This document shows, one piece after another, positions 49,995 through 57,983 of a stretch of 64,000 nt of DNA (within the stretch, counting starts at the first letter, position 1; each line of letters starts with the position of its first letter). The notes beneath the pieces were generated by a model, which saw nothing but the letters and a program-made list of their open reading frames with translations, was not told the DNA's origin and searched no databases. Source of the DNA: Xenorhabdus nematophila ATCC 19061 (lineage in GTDB: Bacteria; Pseudomonadota; Gammaproteobacteria; Enterobacterales; Enterobacteriaceae); contig NC_014170.1 in assembly GCF_000252955.1 (NCBI RefSeq), forward strand, positions 1 through 64,000, in the 5' to 3' direction. Made by a program: the position numbers and the translations under genes.

Positions 49995-51620
49995 ATGGCT
50001 ACTATCGTAAACACAAAATTAGGGGAGCATCGAGGCAAAAAGCGCGTTTGGTTGGAAGGTCAAAAGCTACTGCGTGAAGGTTACTATCCTGGCATGAAGT
50101 ACGATCTGGAGTTGAAAGATACCCAGGTTGTGCTTCGCGTCAAAGAGGAGGGTAAGTTCACAGTCAGTAAGCGTGAGCGCAATGGCCGGGTGTCTCCAAT
50201 CATCGATCTGACCGCGCAGGAACTTGCTACCGTTTTTGACGGTGTAGAGATGCTCCGCGTGTTCATTCGTAACGGCGCAATTGTGATCTCCGCTCACCAT
50301 CAACAAGAGCGAGTGATCGAGCGCGTCAACCGGCTTATCAGTAAGCTGGAAAATGGAGAATCGCTTTCTGTATGCAGCCTCTTTCATGGGGGTGGTGTGC
50401 TTGATAAAGCTATTCACGCCGGTTTTCACAAAGCGGGAATTGCCAGTGCCATATCTGTGGCCGTGGAGATGGAAGGGAAATATCTCGATTCGTCTTTGGC
50501 AAATAACCCCGAGCTCTGGAATGAAGATTCAATAGTTATCGAATCACCAATCCAGGCTGTGAATCTCAGCAAGCGCCCACCGCAGGTGGATGTTTTGATG
50601 GGGGGAATACCTTGTACCGGCGCATCGAAGTCAGGTCGTAGTAAGAACAAGCTGGAGTTTGCCGAATCGCATGAGGCGGCAGGTGCTATGTTCTTTAATT
50701 TCCTGCAATTCGTAGAAGCGCTAAACCCAGCCGTTGTGCTGATTGAGAACGTGCCCGAGTACCAGAACACTGCTTCGATGGAAGTGATCCGTTCTGTACT
50801 CTCTTCGTTGGGCTACTCCCTACAAGAGCGCATTCTCGACGGCAATGAGTTTGGGGTTATTGAACGCCGCAAGCGTCTTTGTGTCGTTGCACTTTCCCAC
50901 GGGATCGACGGTTTTGAGCTTGAGAAGGTTCAGCCTGTTCGTACCAAGGAAAGCCGTATCCACGAAATCCTTGAGCCGGTGCCTCTTGATTCTGAACGTT
51001 GGAAGTCATTTGACTATCTGGCTGATAAGGAATTGAGAGACAAAGCCGCTGGCAAGGGATTCTCTCGCCAGCTCCTGACTGGAGATGATGAGTATTGCGG
51101 CACCATAGGTAAGGACTATGCAAAATGCAGAAGTACCGAGCCTTTCATTGTTCATCCGGAACAGCCTGAGTTGTCTCGCATCTTTACACCGATAGAACAT
51201 TGTCGAGTGAAGGGGATACCAGAGGAGCTTATCCAAGGTCTGTCGGACACTGTTGCCCACCAGATTCTCGGGCAATCGGTAGTCTTTCCCGCGTTCGAGG
51301 CTTTAGCCCTCGCATTAGGGAGCAGCCTTTGGAGCTGGGTTGGAATGATGCCAATCATGGTCGAAGTCGTGGATGAATCACAGCCGATGATCGGTGGTGA
51401 AGACTTCCATTGGGCAACGGCATTGGTTGACGCAAAGGGCGCACTCAAGCTGTCACCGGCAGCAAAAAAACAGGGGATGCCCTTCAATATTATGGACGGT
51501 CAATTGGCTGTCTATTCACCTAACGGAACCCAAAAGAGCTGCGGCCATGAGCCTTGCGAATATCTTCCGGTAATGATGTCCGGAGACGCAATCATGGTCA
51601 CTTCATCTTTGGTTCATTAG
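49995..51620 (+). CDS. C5-cytosine DNA methyltransferase
   Basis: A 541-aa protein. The first 120 residues are an extra N-terminal domain. Then motif I (SVCSLFHGGGVLDKAIHAGF), motif IV with the catalytic PC (VLMGGIPCTGAS, near residue 207), motif VI (VVLIENVPEY) and motif VIII (GVIERRKRLCVVAL). All key residues are visible, so it should methylate cytosine; specificity cannot be told. ATG 49995 follows AGGAGAGAGCTT. Related dcm-like genes are typical of SXT/IncA/C elements, possibly to protect incoming DNA. Confidence 0.88.
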   Translation: MATIVNTKLGEHRGKKRVWLEGQKLLREGYYPGMKYDLELKDTQVVLRVKEEGKFTVSKRERNGRVSPIIDLTAQELATVFDGVEMLRVFIRNGAIVISAHHQQERVIERVNRLISKLENGESLSVCSLFHGGGVLDKAIHAGFHKAGIASAISVAVEMEGKYLDSSLANNPELWNEDSIVIESPIQAVNLSKRPPQVDVLMGGIPCTGASKSGRSKNKLEFAESHEAAGAMFFNFLQFVEALNPAVVLIENVPEYQNTASMEVIRSVLSSLGYSLQERILDGNEFGVIERRKRLCVVALSHGIDGFELEKVQPVRTKESRIHEILEPVPLDSERWKSFDYLADKELRDKAAGKGFSRQLLTGDDEYCGTIGKDYAKCRSTEPFIVHPEQPELSRIFTPIEHCRVKGIPEELIQGLSDTVAHQILGQSVVFPAFEALALALGSSLWSWVGMMPIMVEVVDESQPMIGGEDFHWATALVDAKGALKLSPAAKKQGMPFNIMDGQLAVYSPNGTQKSCGHEPCEYLPVMMSGDAIMVTSSLVH

Positions 51621-51627
51621 TAACACA

Positions 51628-51680
51628 CCGGGGCAATGCCGAAAGGTCTTTGCTCCGGCCTATCCGAAAGGAGAGTGATC
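51628..51680 (+). promoter_or_regulatory. Variant leader of the 143-aa gene
   Basis: Perfect 9-bp stem CCGGGGCAA/TTGCTCCGG (51628-51636 with 51650-51658), followed by a small TCC-GAAA-GGA hairpin that includes the SD. Confidence 0.55.
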
Positions 51681-52112
51681 ATGAAAATCGAAACTGTTGT
51701 GCCTTTGCCTCCCGAGGATTCAGGCCTGCAACACTGCATTGCCAGGTTCCATAACCGCAACATGGATTCCAAACGAAAAGACAAAAACCGTTTTTTCAGG
51801 AGGGAGCCGGTTATGATCGTAAACCCAGAGACCAAAGCAAAGGTTCTCCGGTATGCGATGGGCAACCCTGGGAATTTATCCATCACCAAGCTGGCGGTCG
51901 CGCTGGATTACGATGCGGTAGATGCTCTGGGTGTTCGTTTTAAAGACACTGTAAATCTTGAGGTTCGCAGAGCCAGGCGCTGGGAAGTCTGGCAGTGGTT
52001 CTGGAATCATCCGGATCAAAGTGTCCAACTGTCAATCAAACTGGGCGTGGTTGGCGCTGTGTTGGGAGTCATGGGCTTCCTGACCGGCGTAGCTCCGTAC
52101 CTCTTGGGATAA
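51681..52112 (+). CDS. 143-aa protein with C-terminal membrane segment
   Basis: A mainly soluble, basic protein whose last 25 residues are hydrophobic (LSIKLGVVGAVLGVMGFLTGVAPYLLG), so tail-anchored or inserted. Middle part ISKT-like LAVALDYDAVDALGVRF could be a small HTH. Start ATG 51681 after GGAGAGTGATC. Confidence 0.6.
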   Translation: MKIETVVPLPPEDSGLQHCIARFHNRNMDSKRKDKNRFFRREPVMIVNPETKAKVLRYAMGNPGNLSITKLAVALDYDAVDALGVRFKDTVNLEVRRARRWEVWQWFWNHPDQSVQLSIKLGVVGAVLGVMGFLTGVAPYLLG

Positions 52113-52120
52113 ACCAATAA

Positions 52121-52184
52121 GCCGTTAACGGGCAATGTAAGTCCGGAGACGGCTTGCATTGCTCTCTCGAAAGTGGAGAGTCAA
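52121..52184 (+). promoter_or_regulatory. SD-switch leader of the 184-aa gene
   Basis: Outer stem GCCGT/ACGGC (52121-52125 with 52149-52153). The loop GCAATGTAA (52132-52140) pairs with TTGCATTGC (52154-52162) over 9 positions (one G-U), while CTCTC (52162-52166) pairs with GAGAG of the SD (52176-52180). Confidence 0.7.
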
Positions 52185-52739
52185 ATGAATACATTAGAAC
52201 AACTTGTAAATCAGAGGGTGCTTGAGGAAGGTCTGAAAAAGGCGAAGCCATTGGCCGCGCAAATGGGGCTTGAATCAGTACCTGATGAGATGCTTGAAAT
52301 GATCTGCCCAAACTTGAACTACTCTGGGCAATTTACGCCAGCTCTGTACGCAAGATTTCAAAGCGTAAAGCGATTGCTGAAAGAATTGTCGGAACAAACC
52401 TCACCTAAGCACGGGCATATTGTGAAGTTTACCAACCAATATGGGAGCTACGATGAGTCAGCTTTGCTTTTCAAAGAAGGCGACGTCAGAAACCAGAACC
52501 TGGTTGCTTGTGTGGGCGGGAAAACGCTAAACCTCGGAGAGTTAGAGCTTCGAGATTATGGGCTCAATATGCACATCGGTTGCGGTGGGCCATTTGAGCC
52601 GATCTCAGAAGCGCAGATTCAGTCTTTGTCTGAGTTTGACTTCTATGAGACGACCTACAGATTCTGGGGCCAGAATCCATGTGGAAACGGGATGTTAGAC
52701 ATCACCGTTCCGATGAAACGTTGGTTCTTGACTGTGTAG
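52185..52739 (+). CDS. 184-aa unknown protein
   Basis: MNTLEQLVNQRVLEEGLKKA... is soluble with two Cys-containing stretches (CVGGKTLNLGEL, HIGCGGPFEP). No family recognised. ATG 52185 follows GGAGAGTCAA. Confidence 0.62.
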   Translation: MNTLEQLVNQRVLEEGLKKAKPLAAQMGLESVPDEMLEMICPNLNYSGQFTPALYARFQSVKRLLKELSEQTSPKHGHIVKFTNQYGSYDESALLFKEGDVRNQNLVACVGGKTLNLGELELRDYGLNMHIGCGGPFEPISEAQIQSLSEFDFYETTYRFWGQNPCGNGMLDITVPMKRWFLTV

Positions 52740-52776
52740 GTTCAACCTGAGTGCGCCGAGAAATCGGCGTACCTTT

Positions 52777-52822
52777 CCCTTAAAATGGGTAATAAGCGCA
52801 GGGGGGAACCCCTCGCTTTCCC
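52777..52822 (+). promoter_or_regulatory. Weak AcaCD-like box and end-of-unit hairpin
   Basis: TCCCTTAAAATGGGT followed by AATAAGCG is a weak match to the AcaCD-like box but lies in the expected place before a pseudoknot element. AGCG-C-AGGGG/CCCCT-CGCT (52796-52821) is a G-rich hairpin ending CTTTCCC. Confidence 0.4.
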
Positions 52823-52873
52823 AAGCATCTCGCTCTACCTGGATGTTTCGGAAAGTGCCTTAGGCGCTCAAGT

Positions 52874-52902
52874 GCGGTAGCTGGCTGCCAAAAACAAACA
52901 GC
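52874..52902 (+). ncRNA. Pseudoknot-like leader element, copy 6
   Basis: Stem GCGG/CTGC (52874-52877 with 52885-52888, one G-U), loop TAGCTGG, linker CAAAAACAAA, CAGC (52899-52902). Confidence 0.65.
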
Positions 52903-52912
52903 AAATTATCAA

Positions 52913-52973
52913 CCCTGCCGGGGATAGCTCTCCGGTAGGAGACTATCTCCAAAAAACTTATGGAGATATAGAT
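52913..52973 (+). promoter_or_regulatory. SD-switch leader of the 97-aa gene
   Basis: Hairpin CCTGCCGG/CCGGTAGG (52914-52921 with 52932-52939); TATCTCC (52944-52950) pairs with GGAGATA (52962-52968). The loop GATAG can pair with CTATC. Confidence 0.7.
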
Positions 52974-53267
52974 ATGTCAAATTTCGATCAAATAGCAACC
53001 GTACACAAACTTACGGTTGTGAGAAAAGTTGATGAGCATGATTCAGAATTCGATGTTTACTTATGTGAAGACCAGCTCGGTAACGAATGGGCTTTATCAA
53101 AAGAAGGGGAGCCTGAGTATGCTGAGTGGGGTGTTTACAATTATATCGTTCGTAACGATGTTTTTATGATCACCACTCCTGTATCACTACCTTGTATGAC
53201 ATGGGAGCTTGTAGAGCTTCCCAAAGATTATAAAGGTGAGCTACAAGTCGGTATGTCACTTAACTAG
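52974..53267 (+). CDS. 97-aa unknown acidic protein
   Basis: MSNFDQIATVHKLTVVRKVD... may form a small beta fold; no recognised motif. First gene after pseudoknot copy 6. Confidence 0.62.
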   Translation: MSNFDQIATVHKLTVVRKVDEHDSEFDVYLCEDQLGNEWALSKEGEPEYAEWGVYNYIVRNDVFMITTPVSLPCMTWELVELPKDYKGELQVGMSLN

Positions 53268-53275
53268 ATTATTAA

Positions 53276-53334
53276 CCCTGACGGGAGATCCTCCTGTCAG
53301 GGGATCTCCGTCATAAACTGAATGGAGATATAGC
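53276..53334 (+). promoter_or_regulatory. SD-switch leader of the 128-aa gene
   Basis: Hairpin CCCTGACGGGAG/CTCCTGTCAGGG (53276-53287 with 53291-53302). ATCTCC (53304-53309) pairs with GGAGAT (53324-53329), and the hairpin apex GGAGATCC is the exact complement of GGATCTCC. Confidence 0.74.
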
Positions 53335-53721
53335 ATGTCTAAAAACGTCAACGATGTTTTTTCAAACCGAACTTCTTTGGAATGTACTGTGAATGCAGCG
53401 CTGGATCGTCGTATCGGTCTGCGTGTCGGGTTCCCTCATTACCGAGAAGGAGCAAACGGTGTGGTTTGTGAGATTGAAGCAGAGTATCCATTGCTGAACA
53501 CTCATTCGAGTGTTGCATGGCCTCTGATCGATGAGCTCAACAGTTACACCATTCAAAAAAACCAATCGCTCATTGATCACATTGATAATGCGGTCGCTGA
53601 ACTGTTGAAACACAAGACTCGTCTACAGCTTGATATTCAAAAGCTGCAAGACGGTGACATTAATCTGGTGAAACAGGCCAAGCAGCAATACGACGACAAT
53701 CAAATGTCGAGTACCAGCTAG
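53335..53721 (+). CDS. 128-aa unknown protein
   Basis: MSKNVNDVFSNRTSLECTVN... with a helical C-terminal part that could be coiled coil (DHIDNAVAELLKHKTRLQLD). Function unknown. Confidence 0.62.
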   Translation: MSKNVNDVFSNRTSLECTVNAALDRRIGLRVGFPHYREGANGVVCEIEAEYPLLNTHSSVAWPLIDELNSYTIQKNQSLIDHIDNAVAELLKHKTRLQLDIQKLQDGDINLVKQAKQQYDDNQMSSTS

Positions 53722-53750
53722 TAAGGTCTGATAGCCAGATTCAATTTTAA

Positions 53751-53806
53751 CCCTATTGGGGTGCTTTCCCGGAAGGGATGGGCACCCTGCTAATCCAGGA
53801 GGCCCT
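53751..53806 (+). promoter_or_regulatory. SD-switch leader of the DndC-like gene
   Basis: Hairpin CCCTATTGGG/CCCGGAAGGG (53751-53760 with 53768-53777); GGTGC of the loop side pairs with GCACC (53782-53786), while GGGC (53780-53783) can pair with GCCC (53802-53805) and CCT with AGG of the SD. Confidence 0.65.
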
Positions 53807-56122
53807 ATGCAACAAGCATTAAACTTTGATCTTTCAGAACAACCCCTCCCAGTGCTTTTGCGCGGGGATAAGTGGGATTCTGTTTGGTCAGAACTGACTG
53901 ACAACGAGGATTTGAACTTCGTTGATGCCAGTAGAGGAACCAGTTTGTCATCGTTGATCACGTCATCGGTTGAAGCCATTCACACGGCCTTGATTGATGG
54001 GTGGACCATGATGATCGGCTATTCCAGTGGTAAAGATTCTGAAACGGTCTTGCATCTGTTCCTGATGGCCCTGATCCGGGCTGTTAGGAGTGGAGCGACC
54101 ATCAGCCAGCACCACTTCATCTTGCACACTGACACACTGATCGAAAGCCCAGAGGTAAGGTGGCTGGCGGATCAGAAACTGGCCGAGCTGGAGCGTTTCA
54201 TTGCGAAGGAAAACCTTCCTCTGACCATCGTTCTGGCAAAGCCTGGGATCTCGCAGAGTTGGACGGGCCGAATCCTTACTGGGAGGGGGTTGCCTACGTT
54301 TTCCAACTCCACGGCCCGTCAGTGTAGCCAGGATCTAAAAATCACCTCGGCCAAAAGAGCGAAGGCAGCTTATATGCGAGAGCTTCCCAAAGAGGTTCGG
54401 CAGAAAGTGTGCCTTTTGCTGGGTAGTCGTGATGCTGAAAGCACTATTCGTGCAGCCAGCATTGCAAAACAGCGAGGAAGCTCAGATCGCGTCATTAAGA
54501 CGAAAGATGGGGGTGAGCTGTATGTGGTGAAAAACTGGTTGGCGAGTGATGTATGGGAGTTCTTGTTATCCGCTGGCATGGGTTCAACATATCCTCTGCC
54601 AAGTTACTTGGAGAGCAATGTCACTACGGCAGAGCTCTACAAGGCGGCAACAGGAGAGTGCGTGTGGTCGGCAACAGAGAAAAAGGCCAGTGACGCCTGT
54701 GGCGCTCGCTTCGGTTGCTGGGCTTGCCAGGCTGTTGGGTTGGATAAGTCAATGGAGACATTGCTTGCCACGGACCCTGAAAGGCATGGCTACATGTCAG
54801 GGCTGAACCGCATCCAGCGCTACTTGGCTAAGCGCCGGTACGCATGGGAAGACCGCCATCCCGTAGGTCGAACGATTTATGAGGGTGGTTACATCAAAAT
54901 ACAGCCGGACGTTTACAGTCCTGTTTTCCTTGAGCGATTGCTTCATGTCTGTTGCAGCATGGACTACATGGAGCAAAAGAGAGCTGATGAGCTGGCTTAT
55001 AAGCTGGCTACTGGGCAAACAGAGGATAACGACTGGAACCGTCGAATGGCAGAGCCACAATTCCGGATCATATCGGAAGAGGCTTTAGTCCATATCGACT
55101 TCATGTGGGCCTTCCATCATTTCAATGATAAGCCTTTCCATGCTCTGGAGATTTACCACAGGGTTTGGTCGATGGGTGATCTGGACTTGTTGGAAGACGA
55201 GCCGCAGTGTGAAACCGTTCCTCAGTCACCAATTCCGAAGCCATTGTGGTTGAAGGTTGGCCGCTGGGGCGATGGTTCGCTTTCTGATGGCTTGGCCGAT
55301 CCGTTAGCTGAAATGGCTTACTTTGACGGCGGGGATGACCCGTTGGCAGCGAAAGTGATCAATACCGCAGACGGAAAGAGAAGGGTGGTTTGTTTCGCAG
55401 AAGATGATGAGGTGAAAGTCGATCCTGACTCCGCTGCGTTCATCATCTGGAACGAATACCCGAGACTAAGGGAGTCAGTTCTAAAGGGGCATTACACCCC
55501 CGGCAGCGCTGCTCAGTTTTACCTTAGGTTTGGAGCAATCCAGCTTGCGAAAGGAAAAGGCGCTTTGTATCACCGCATGATGCAAAGAGGTCAAACCTAC
55601 CACCAGATGGGCCTTACAGGGCTACAGACGATGGAAGGAATCCAACAACGCAAGGATGTCAAAGTGCTTAGCGATGCCAAGTACAAAGATCTGGTGAGGC
55701 GAAAGATCAAAGGAAGACTGGCAACTGTACGCTGGTGGGTAAACTTGCACTTAACGTTCAAGTACCACCTGCATCACCGGACTCCGACAGGTTTGTTCAT
55801 CGAGAAGCAACTCAACCAGGAAGCAATGGAAGAACAGAAGCGGCATCAGGCACGATGGTTTAACTACGTGACCGATGCAATGCTATGTTACTCCAGTGCA
55901 TTCTGTATGAGCGTCATGGAAGGGCGAGAAGGAAGCGGAAACACTAACATCCGCCGTTACATGATAGCGACCAGAAGAAAGGCTTATACGGCGCTCTGTG
56001 AGCTCCTAAACAATACTGATGCACCTTGGGTGTCTGATGTATTGCAGGGGGCATTGGGGCAGTATGAGTCGATACAGGCAGCCTTAACCGAAGGTTCAGC
56101 GCTGACTATTTATACGCAATAA
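53807..56122 (+). CDS. DndC-like PAPS-reductase-family sulfurtransferase
   Basis: A 771-aa protein. The PP-loop IGYSSGKDSETVLHLFL lies near residue 72 (ATP pyrophosphatase of the PAPS-reductase fold). SARQCSQDLKITSAKRA and the four-Cys iron-sulfur-like region CVWSATEKKASDACGARFGCWACQAVGLDKSME (near 285-315) look like DndC of phosphorothioate DNA modification. The second half (about 400 residues) is without recognised domain. No dndA, B, D or E genes are visible. It could modify DNA or tRNA sulfur, or act in anti-phage defence; none is proven. ATG 53807 follows AGGAGGCCCT. Confidence 0.8.
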   Translation: MQQALNFDLSEQPLPVLLRGDKWDSVWSELTDNEDLNFVDASRGTSLSSLITSSVEAIHTALIDGWTMMIGYSSGKDSETVLHLFLMALIRAVRSGATISQHHFILHTDTLIESPEVRWLADQKLAELERFIAKENLPLTIVLAKPGISQSWTGRILTGRGLPTFSNSTARQCSQDLKITSAKRAKAAYMRELPKEVRQKVCLLLGSRDAESTIRAASIAKQRGSSDRVIKTKDGGELYVVKNWLASDVWEFLLSAGMGSTYPLPSYLESNVTTAELYKAATGECVWSATEKKASDACGARFGCWACQAVGLDKSMETLLATDPERHGYMSGLNRIQRYLAKRRYAWEDRHPVGRTIYEGGYIKIQPDVYSPVFLERLLHVCCSMDYMEQKRADELAYKLATGQTEDNDWNRRMAEPQFRIISEEALVHIDFMWAFHHFNDKPFHALEIYHRVWSMGDLDLLEDEPQCETVPQSPIPKPLWLKVGRWGDGSLSDGLADPLAEMAYFDGGDDPLAAKVINTADGKRRVVCFAEDDEVKVDPDSAAFIIWNEYPRLRESVLKGHYTPGSAAQFYLRFGAIQLAKGKGALYHRMMQRGQTYHQMGLTGLQTMEGIQQRKDVKVLSDAKYKDLVRRKIKGRLATVRWWVNLHLTFKYHLHHRTPTGLFIEKQLNQEAMEEQKRHQARWFNYVTDAMLCYSSAFCMSVMEGREGSGNTNIRRYMIATRRKAYTALCELLNNTDAPWVSDVLQGALGQYESIQAALTEGSALTIYTQ

Positions 56123-56206
56123 ACTTGAAGATGCATGAGAGGGTATAGCTCATGCCATTGATTTTTAATTATTAATTTAAAAATCAAACCAGCATCTTGA
56201 AGTTAA
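56123..56206. repeat. Nested inverted repeats after the DndC-like gene
   Basis: AACTTGAAGATGC (about 56122-56134) and GCATCTTGAAGTT (about 56193-56205) pair with one mismatch, enclosing GATTTTTA/TAAAAATC (about 56159-56184). AT-rich, no gene. Could be a terminator-like or recombination remnant. Confidence 0.45.
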
Positions 56207-56395
56207 ATGAGTATATCTGGATTGGATCAACCTACTATCAAAACGTCACCCAGCCTCTTTGGAACGACATGTCAGAACGATGATCAAGGCGGTTCAACGC
56301 AAACATCGTCGCAACGGCACAGAGTTGCAAAGAGGACAACAAGGCTTGTCCTTGGCCGCATAAAAGGCCCTCCTTCGGGAGGGCTTTTTCTCTTG
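56207..56395 (+). other. Gap without convincing gene; ends in a terminator
   Basis: An open frame of 90 codons spans 56207-56479 but runs through a strong terminator and an AcaCD-like box and has unlikely composition, so I do not call it. The stretch could encode a small RNA ending at the terminator at 56390. Confidence 0.35.
56366..56390 (+). terminator. Rho-independent terminator
   Basis: GCCCTCC-TTC-GGGAGGGC followed by TTTTTC. Strong hairpin just before the AcaCD-like box at 56396. Confidence 0.85.
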
Positions 56396-56419
56396 CACCC
56401 CAAAAGGGCAATTACAGCG
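56396..56419 (+). promoter_or_regulatory. AcaCD-like box at 56.4 kb
   Basis: CACCCCAAAAGGGCA followed by ATTACAGCG; a good match, lying before pseudoknot copy 7. Confidence 0.62.
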
Positions 56420-56480
56420 TTTTACCCTTGTACATGCCTGTCATACTCTTTGCTTATTGTCAGCGTTTGCTGGCTATAAC

Positions 56481-56500
56481 GGTAGCTGGCCTAAAACAGC
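56481..56500 (+). ncRNA. Pseudoknot-like leader element, copy 7 (degenerate)
   Basis: The loop TAGCTGG and downstream CAGC (56497-56500) are kept, but the stem is only GG/CC and the linker is shortened to TAAAA. Either decayed or using a different stem. Confidence 0.45.
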
Positions 56501-56510
56501 AATAAACTTA

Positions 56511-56565
56511 CCCCTCGGGAGGAAACCCCTCCTGGGGTTCTCTCCCATAACCAAAGGAGAGAAGC
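56511..56565 (+). promoter_or_regulatory. SD-switch leader of the 67-aa gene
   Basis: Outer CCCC/GGGG and inner GGGAGG/CCTCCT (56517-56522 with 56528-56533); TTCTCTCC (56538-56545) pairs perfectly with GGAGAGAA (56556-56563). Confidence 0.74.
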
Positions 56566-56769
56566 ATGAGCCTAAAAAAGTTAAGTCGGCTGGTGGACCA
56601 ACAACGAAAGACCCAAGATGAAATCAATGATGAAATCATTCTGGCCGTCAAAGAGGTGTTGGCTACCAATTCAGTCGGTTTAGCCCGTGAGCTTGTTGGG
56701 GGTGTCCCGCAAGATCATCCATTCCATCCGTTTTTACTCGCTATAGCTAAGCAGCTTGACCCGAGATAA
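56566..56769 (+). CDS. 67-aa unknown protein
   Basis: MSLKKLSRLVDQQRKTQDEI... is helical; no recognised motif. It has the full leader set. Confidence 0.62.
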   Translation: MSLKKLSRLVDQQRKTQDEINDEIILAVKEVLATNSVGLARELVGGVPQDHPFHPFLLAIAKQLDPR

Positions 56770-56777
56770 CTCATTAA

Positions 56778-56840
56778 CCCAACCGGGTACACCAAGGCCC
56801 GGTCGGCTTTGGTGTACCTCCAACTAATTTTGGAGGCACT
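56778..56840 (+). promoter_or_regulatory. SD-switch leader of the YfbR-like gene
   Basis: Stem CCGGG/CCCGG (56783-56787 with 56798-56802) with outer CC/GG. The loop TACACCAA (56788-56795) pairs perfectly with TTGGTGTA (56809-56816), and the next bases CCTCC (56817-56821) pair with the SD GGAGG (56832-56836). Confidence 0.76.
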
Positions 56841-57446
56841 ATGTCTAATTCAAATTTCGGCTTTTTAGCTCTGGCCTTGCGCCAACGCCTGATCAAACGC
56901 TGGTCACTGATGCACTCTGTTCAACCAGAGTCTGTGTTGGAGCACAGCGCTGTTGTTACCTTACTTTCCTATCTGGCTGGCAATATCGCTATTCAGCAAG
57001 GTAAGTCGGTGGATCTGGCAACTATGCTGGCTCATGCTTCTTTGCATGATGCTGCCGAGGTTCTCTGTTCTGATGTTGTAACACCGGTCAAGAAAGCAAA
57101 TGCTGTTTTGCAGCGTGAGTTTGAAAGATTGGAGAAAGCCGCAGAGGAAAAACTCATCCAGACTCTTCCCGTAGAGCTCCAGGATGCAGTCGCCATAGCC
57201 TTCGCTCCCGGTGGCTATGAACAATCACTGGTTAAGGCCTGTGATACCTACTCCGCTTACATCAAGTGCAAACTTGAGGTGGCCGCAGGTAATGGTATTG
57301 AGTTCCAGGATGCGCTTAGCAAAATGGAGCTGGTTGTTGCTCAGGTGAAATTGGATTTTCCGGAAATCGACGCTCTGGATAAATGGTTTGGTAACGGACT
57401 CGGCCATTCAGTAGATAAGCTACTGTCAGGGGGTAACGATGACTAA
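56841..57446 (+). CDS. YfbR-like HD-domain nucleotidase
   Basis: A 201-aa HD-fold protein: RWSLMHSVQPESVLEHSAVV (conserved R-W and H), ASLHDAAEVLCSDVVTPVK (HD pair and E/D of the family) and ACDTYSAYIKCKLE. This matches 5'-deoxynucleotidase YfbR, which removes phosphate from dNMPs. On a plasmid it could adjust nucleotide pools or act against phages; this is speculation. It overlaps the next gene by 8 nt. Confidence 0.82.
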   Translation: MSNSNFGFLALALRQRLIKRWSLMHSVQPESVLEHSAVVTLLSYLAGNIAIQQGKSVDLATMLAHASLHDAAEVLCSDVVTPVKKANAVLQREFERLEKAAEEKLIQTLPVELQDAVAIAFAPGGYEQSLVKACDTYSAYIKCKLEVAAGNGIEFQDALSKMELVVAQVKLDFPEIDALDKWFGNGLGHSVDKLLSGGNDD

Positions 57447-57705
57447 CCTACAACCTGGCGACATCAAGATTAAAGACTTTGGCCGCGACCGGAAATTCCG
57501 TTCGGTTGATGAGCTTCAAAGCACTTTGTCTGAACAGTACAAAGGTCAGCATGTCAGTATCGTTTACCCAGGAAAGCCTAACGGGTTGCTCCGAACGGTC
57601 TTTGTCAGTGTTGATGATGCTGGTGGCGTAAATCAGTCCTATGGAGACCAATCTCCAGTCGATTTTTCTGCCATCAAAGATGACCTTTTTGGTGAAATGC
57701 TATGA
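57439..57705 (+). CDS. 88-aa unknown protein
   Basis: MTNLQPGDIKIKDFGRDRKF... starts inside the YfbR-like gene and ends in overlap with the next gene (ATGA). No family recognised; translation coupled. Confidence 0.6.
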   Translation: MTNLQPGDIKIKDFGRDRKFRSVDELQSTLSEQYKGQHVSIVYPGKPNGLLRTVFVSVDDAGGVNQSYGDQSPVDFSAIKDDLFGEML

Positions 57706-57914
57706 AAGCATCACTAAAATCTTTATCAAAAGAGCAAGTTAATACACTGGCATGTAAGCTAGGGGAAATTCAAAGGCATTTGGCCGAAGATACTGAATTA
57801 CTCTCTGATTTAAGTGAACTAGGTATTGATTTGTCGTCTGAGATTGATGGCTACGATTGTGTGATAGAAGCTCTATTTGAGTTGCAACAGTTCGCCAATC
57901 AAAATCTGTCTTAA
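57702..57914 (+). CDS. 70-aa unknown acidic protein
   Basis: MKASLKSLSKEQVNTLACKL... is helical and acidic. Starts by ATGA overlap. No family recognised. Confidence 0.6.
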   Translation: MKASLKSLSKEQVNTLACKLGEIQRHLAEDTELLSDLSELGIDLSSEIDGYDCVIEALFELQQFANQNLS

Positions 57915-57922
57915 TAAGTTAA

Positions 57923-57983
57923 CCCTCACTCGGGCGCATCATCCCGAGAGGGTGTGGTGCGTCCTAACTATAAGGAATGCACT
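57923..57983 (+). promoter_or_regulatory. SD-switch leader of the 185-aa gene
   Basis: Hairpin CCCTCACTCGGG/CCCGAGAGGG (57923-57934 with 57943-57952); anti-SD strand GGTGCGTCC (57956-57964) pairs with GGAATGCAC (57974-57982) with one bulge. The loop CGCATCAT can pair with the same strand. Confidence 0.72.

Noticed and set aside
52777..52798. Tenth AcaCD-like box as a firm call
   Set aside because: Only part of the motif fits (TCCCTTAAAATGGGT, AATAAGCG); kept as a weak candidate only.
56207..56479. 90-codon plus-strand frame after the DndC-like gene
   Set aside because: It runs through a strong terminator and an AcaCD-like box and lacks a ribosome site.
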